Positions 62,382 through 64,000 of a DNA stretch of 64,000 bases are shown here, piece by piece. A program made the translations under genes and the position numbers. Source of the stretch: Persebacter sp965221835 (GTDB lineage: Bacteria; Pseudomonadota; Gammaproteobacteria; Tethybacterales; Persebacteraceae); NCBI GenBank assembly GCA_965221835.1, contig OZ244916.1, positions 1,302,001-1,366,000 of the forward strand, in the 5' to 3' direction. How positions within the stretch are numbered: position 1 is the stretch's first letter; each line of letters begins with the position of its first letter. Under the pieces are notes generated by a model. It was not told the DNA's origin and did no database searches. It saw nothing but the letters and a program-made list of their open reading frames with translations.

Positions 62382-62765
62382 ATGGCATACAGTCAAAAAG
62401 TGATGGATCATTATGAAAACCCCCGCAATGTCGGGTCTTTCGGCAAAGATGAAAAAAATATCGCCACCGGAATGGTCGGTGCGCCCGCATGCGGCGATGT
62501 AATGAAACTGCAACTCAAAGTCGGCAACGATGGCGTAATTGAAGACGCCAAATTCAAAACCTACGGCTGCGGGTCTGCAATCGCCTCTTCGTCCCTGATT
62601 ACCGAATGGGTACGCGGAAAAACGCTGGATGAAGCATTGGAAATCAAAAACACCGCCATCGCCCAAGAGTTGGCGTTGCCGCCGGTCAAAATCCACTGCT
62701 CCATTCTCGCCGAAGACGCAATTAAAGCCGCAGTCGCCGATTACAAAAAGCAAAAAGCCGTCTGA
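62382..62765 (+). CDS. iscU: Iron-sulfur cluster assembly scaffold IscU
   Basis: A 127-residue scaffold on which clusters are built. The three cluster ligands Cys37 (GAPACGDVM), Cys63 (YGCGSAIA) and Cys106 (KIHCSILAEDA) and Asp39 are present, as is LPPVK (residues 99-103), the motif bound by the chaperone HscA. AAAAAGGAG precedes the ATG. It is the first gene of the operon; iscR and iscS, normally upstream, are absent here and must lie elsewhere or be replaced. Confidence 0.97.
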   Translation: MAYSQKVMDHYENPRNVGSFGKDEKNIATGMVGAPACGDVMKLQLKVGNDGVIEDAKFKTYGCGSAIASSSLITEWVRGKTLDEALEIKNTAIAQELALPPVKIHCSILAEDAIKAAVADYKKQKAV

Positions 62766-62773
62766 TTTTGCCG

Positions 62774-63094
62774 ATGGGCGTTTCGCTGACTCCCGCCGCC
62801 GCCGCACATGTGCGTGATTGTTTATCCGCCCGTCCGGCGACCGGCATCCGCTTCGCCGTCCGCCCGTCCGGCTGTTCGGGGCTGGCGTATATCGTGGAGT
62901 TTGCCGACAATCTCGGCGAAGGCGACATTACTTTTGCCTCGCACGGAATCACTATCATCACCGACCCCAAATCGCTCGTACATATTGAAGGAATGGAAGT
63001 GGATTATGTTCGCGAAGGATTGCAATCGGGATTGAAATTTAACAATCCGAATGTCAAAGATAGTTGCGGTTGCGGCGAAAGTTTTACCACCTGA
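62774..63094 (+). CDS. iscA: A-type iron-sulfur carrier IscA
   Basis: A 106-residue carrier that transfers clusters to target proteins. Conserved cysteines are Cys34 (RPSGCSGLAY), Cys98 and Cys100 (DSCGCGESF). The ATG at 62774 lies 8 bp after iscU. A TTG two codons earlier is possible but unlikely. Next in the operon is hscB after an 82-bp gap. Confidence 0.95.
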   Translation: MGVSLTPAAAAHVRDCLSARPATGIRFAVRPSGCSGLAYIVEFADNLGEGDITFASHGITIITDPKSLVHIEGMEVDYVREGLQSGLKFNNPNVKDSCGCGESFTT

Positions 63095-63176
63095 ACGCCG
63101 CCGTGTCCGCCCGCCAAATCCGTGCGGGAATTCCCGCCAAAACGCCTTTTTCGGATGCGGCGAAAGCAATGTGCCG

Positions 63177-63680
63177 ATGACATCCGATTTTTTCGCCTGC
63201 GATTTTTTTACGCTGTTTAATCTGCCGCAAACCGCCGAAATTGACGGCGAATTGTTGCAACAAAAATACCGGCAATTGCAGACAGCGGCGCATCCCGACC
63301 GTTTTGCGGACGGCGGCGACTCCGAAAAACAAGCGGCAATGCAAATGGCGGGACGCATTAACGACGGTTTCGCGATTTTGCAAAATCCGCTTTTGCGGGC
63401 GGCATATATTTTGGAACTGCGCGGAATTTCCGCTTTCGCCGAAGACAACACCGCAATGCCGCCCGAATTTTTAATGCGACAAATTGAATGGCGGGAAGAT
63501 TTGGAAAACGCATCGCCGGACGCCCGCAAATCGCTGCTAAACGAAATCGCCGCCGAACGCGATTCGGCACGCACAGAAACCGCCGCCGCATTACAAAAAA
63601 ACGACAACGCCGCCGCACTCGATTCCGTTCGCCGCTGGAAATATCTGGAAAAAATTCTCGCCGAACACACATCGCCATGA
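63177..63680 (+). CDS. hscB: Fe-S assembly co-chaperone HscB
   Basis: A 167-residue J-domain protein that delivers IscU to HscA. The HPD motif is at residues 39-41 (TAAHPDRFADGG) in a J-domain starting FACDFFTLFNLPQTAEIDGE. The C-terminal helical domain that binds IscU follows (PLLRAAYILELRG; FLMRQIEWREDLE). It overlaps hscA by 4 bp (ATGA). Confidence 0.95.
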   Translation: MTSDFFACDFFTLFNLPQTAEIDGELLQQKYRQLQTAAHPDRFADGGDSEKQAAMQMAGRINDGFAILQNPLLRAAYILELRGISAFAEDNTAMPPEFLMRQIEWREDLENASPDARKSLLNEIAAERDSARTETAAALQKNDNAAALDSVRRWKYLEKILAEHTSP

Positions 63681-64000
63681 CTTTGTTGCAAATTCGCGAA
63701 CCCGAAAAATCCGCCGCCGCCGCACCGCTCAAACTCGCGATAGGCATTGATCTCGGCACGACAAATTCGCTTGTCGCCGCCATCGGTGCGGACGGAAAAC
63801 CTTTTATTTTCGGCAAAGACGGCGAAAAACTCGTGCCGTCCGCCGTCATCTACAACAGCGACAACACCGCCGAAATCGGACAAAACGCGCTCGCCCGGCG
63901 GGCAAAATCGCCCAAAGAAGTATTGCGTTCAGTCAAACGATTGATGGGACAAACCGCCGCCGATGTGCGCGATTCTTATCAATACGATTATGCGGACGGC
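63677..64000 (+). CDS. hscA: Fe-S assembly chaperone HscA, 5' part (runs off window)
   Basis: The first 108 residues of an Hsp70-type ATPase. The nucleotide-binding start IGIDLGTTNSLVAAIGADGK and LVPSAVIYNSDNTAEIGQNA are plain, and the RSVKRLMGQ segment is HscA-like. Context after hscB distinguishes it from DnaK. Ferredoxin (fdx) is expected beyond the window. Confidence 0.95.
   Translation, partial: MTLLQIREPEKSAAAAPLKLAIGIDLGTTNSLVAAIGADGKPFIFGKDGEKLVPSAVIYNSDNTAEIGQNALARRAKSPKEVLRSVKRLMGQTAADVRDSYQYDYADG

Overview
The window is a mostly core chromosomal segment of a bacterium that looks proteobacterial, probably gamma or beta. The evidence is a one-piece tmRNA encoding the tag ANDERFALAA (alphaproteobacteria have a two-piece tmRNA), an iscU-iscA-hscB-hscA block, a lepA-lepB-rnc-era block followed by pdxJ-acpS, and E. 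coli-like icd, polA and mutS. No taxon is named with confidence. Many genes start only 6-8 nt after a -10 hexamer, which implies abundant leaderless mRNAs.

Layout. 1-9.5 kb: the end of an M48 protease, a composite repeat built from copies of the aspS 3' end, then aspS, trmJ and ilvBH (all minus strand), a DMT exporter, a zinc-ribbon membrane protein split by a -1 frame change at an A7 run, and an unknown protein. 9.5-20.7 kb: icd, mltA-pfkB, an M24 protein with DddP-type metal ligands, gor, tmRNA (ssrA), thrS and lipA. 20.7-24.1 kb: a small accessory island with a putative restriction-modification pair, a small membrane protein plus an ImmA/IrrE-type peptidase, a zinc-ribbon protein and a frameshifted nuclease-like gene. 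24.1-39.7 kb: housekeeping genes (a garR-like reductase, apaH, an EamA transporter, polA, mutS, suhB, ppsA, lepA-lepB-rnc-era).

39.7-64 kb: core operons (pdxJ-acpS-nagZ, hppA, argE, plsY, folB, glcDE, folE2, iscU-iscA-hscB-hscA) alternate with three large paralogous genes for secreted, cysteine-rich proteins. These share a C-terminal beta-rich domain ending in Phe and look like outer-membrane or surface proteins. The third carries an ankyrin-repeat head and four 40-residue repeats. Each is flanked by palindromic MITE-like repeats, and two share an identical 20-bp promoter block with the isc operon. One lies where recO is expected between era and pdxJ, beside an unusual inverted array of 21-bp repeats.

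The most novel-looking material is the three-paralog surface-protein family with its repeats and shared promoter, the inverted 21-bp array, the possible frameshifted zinc-ribbon membrane protein, and the pervasive leaderless promoter architecture. All functional statements come from reading motifs by eye. No database search was run.
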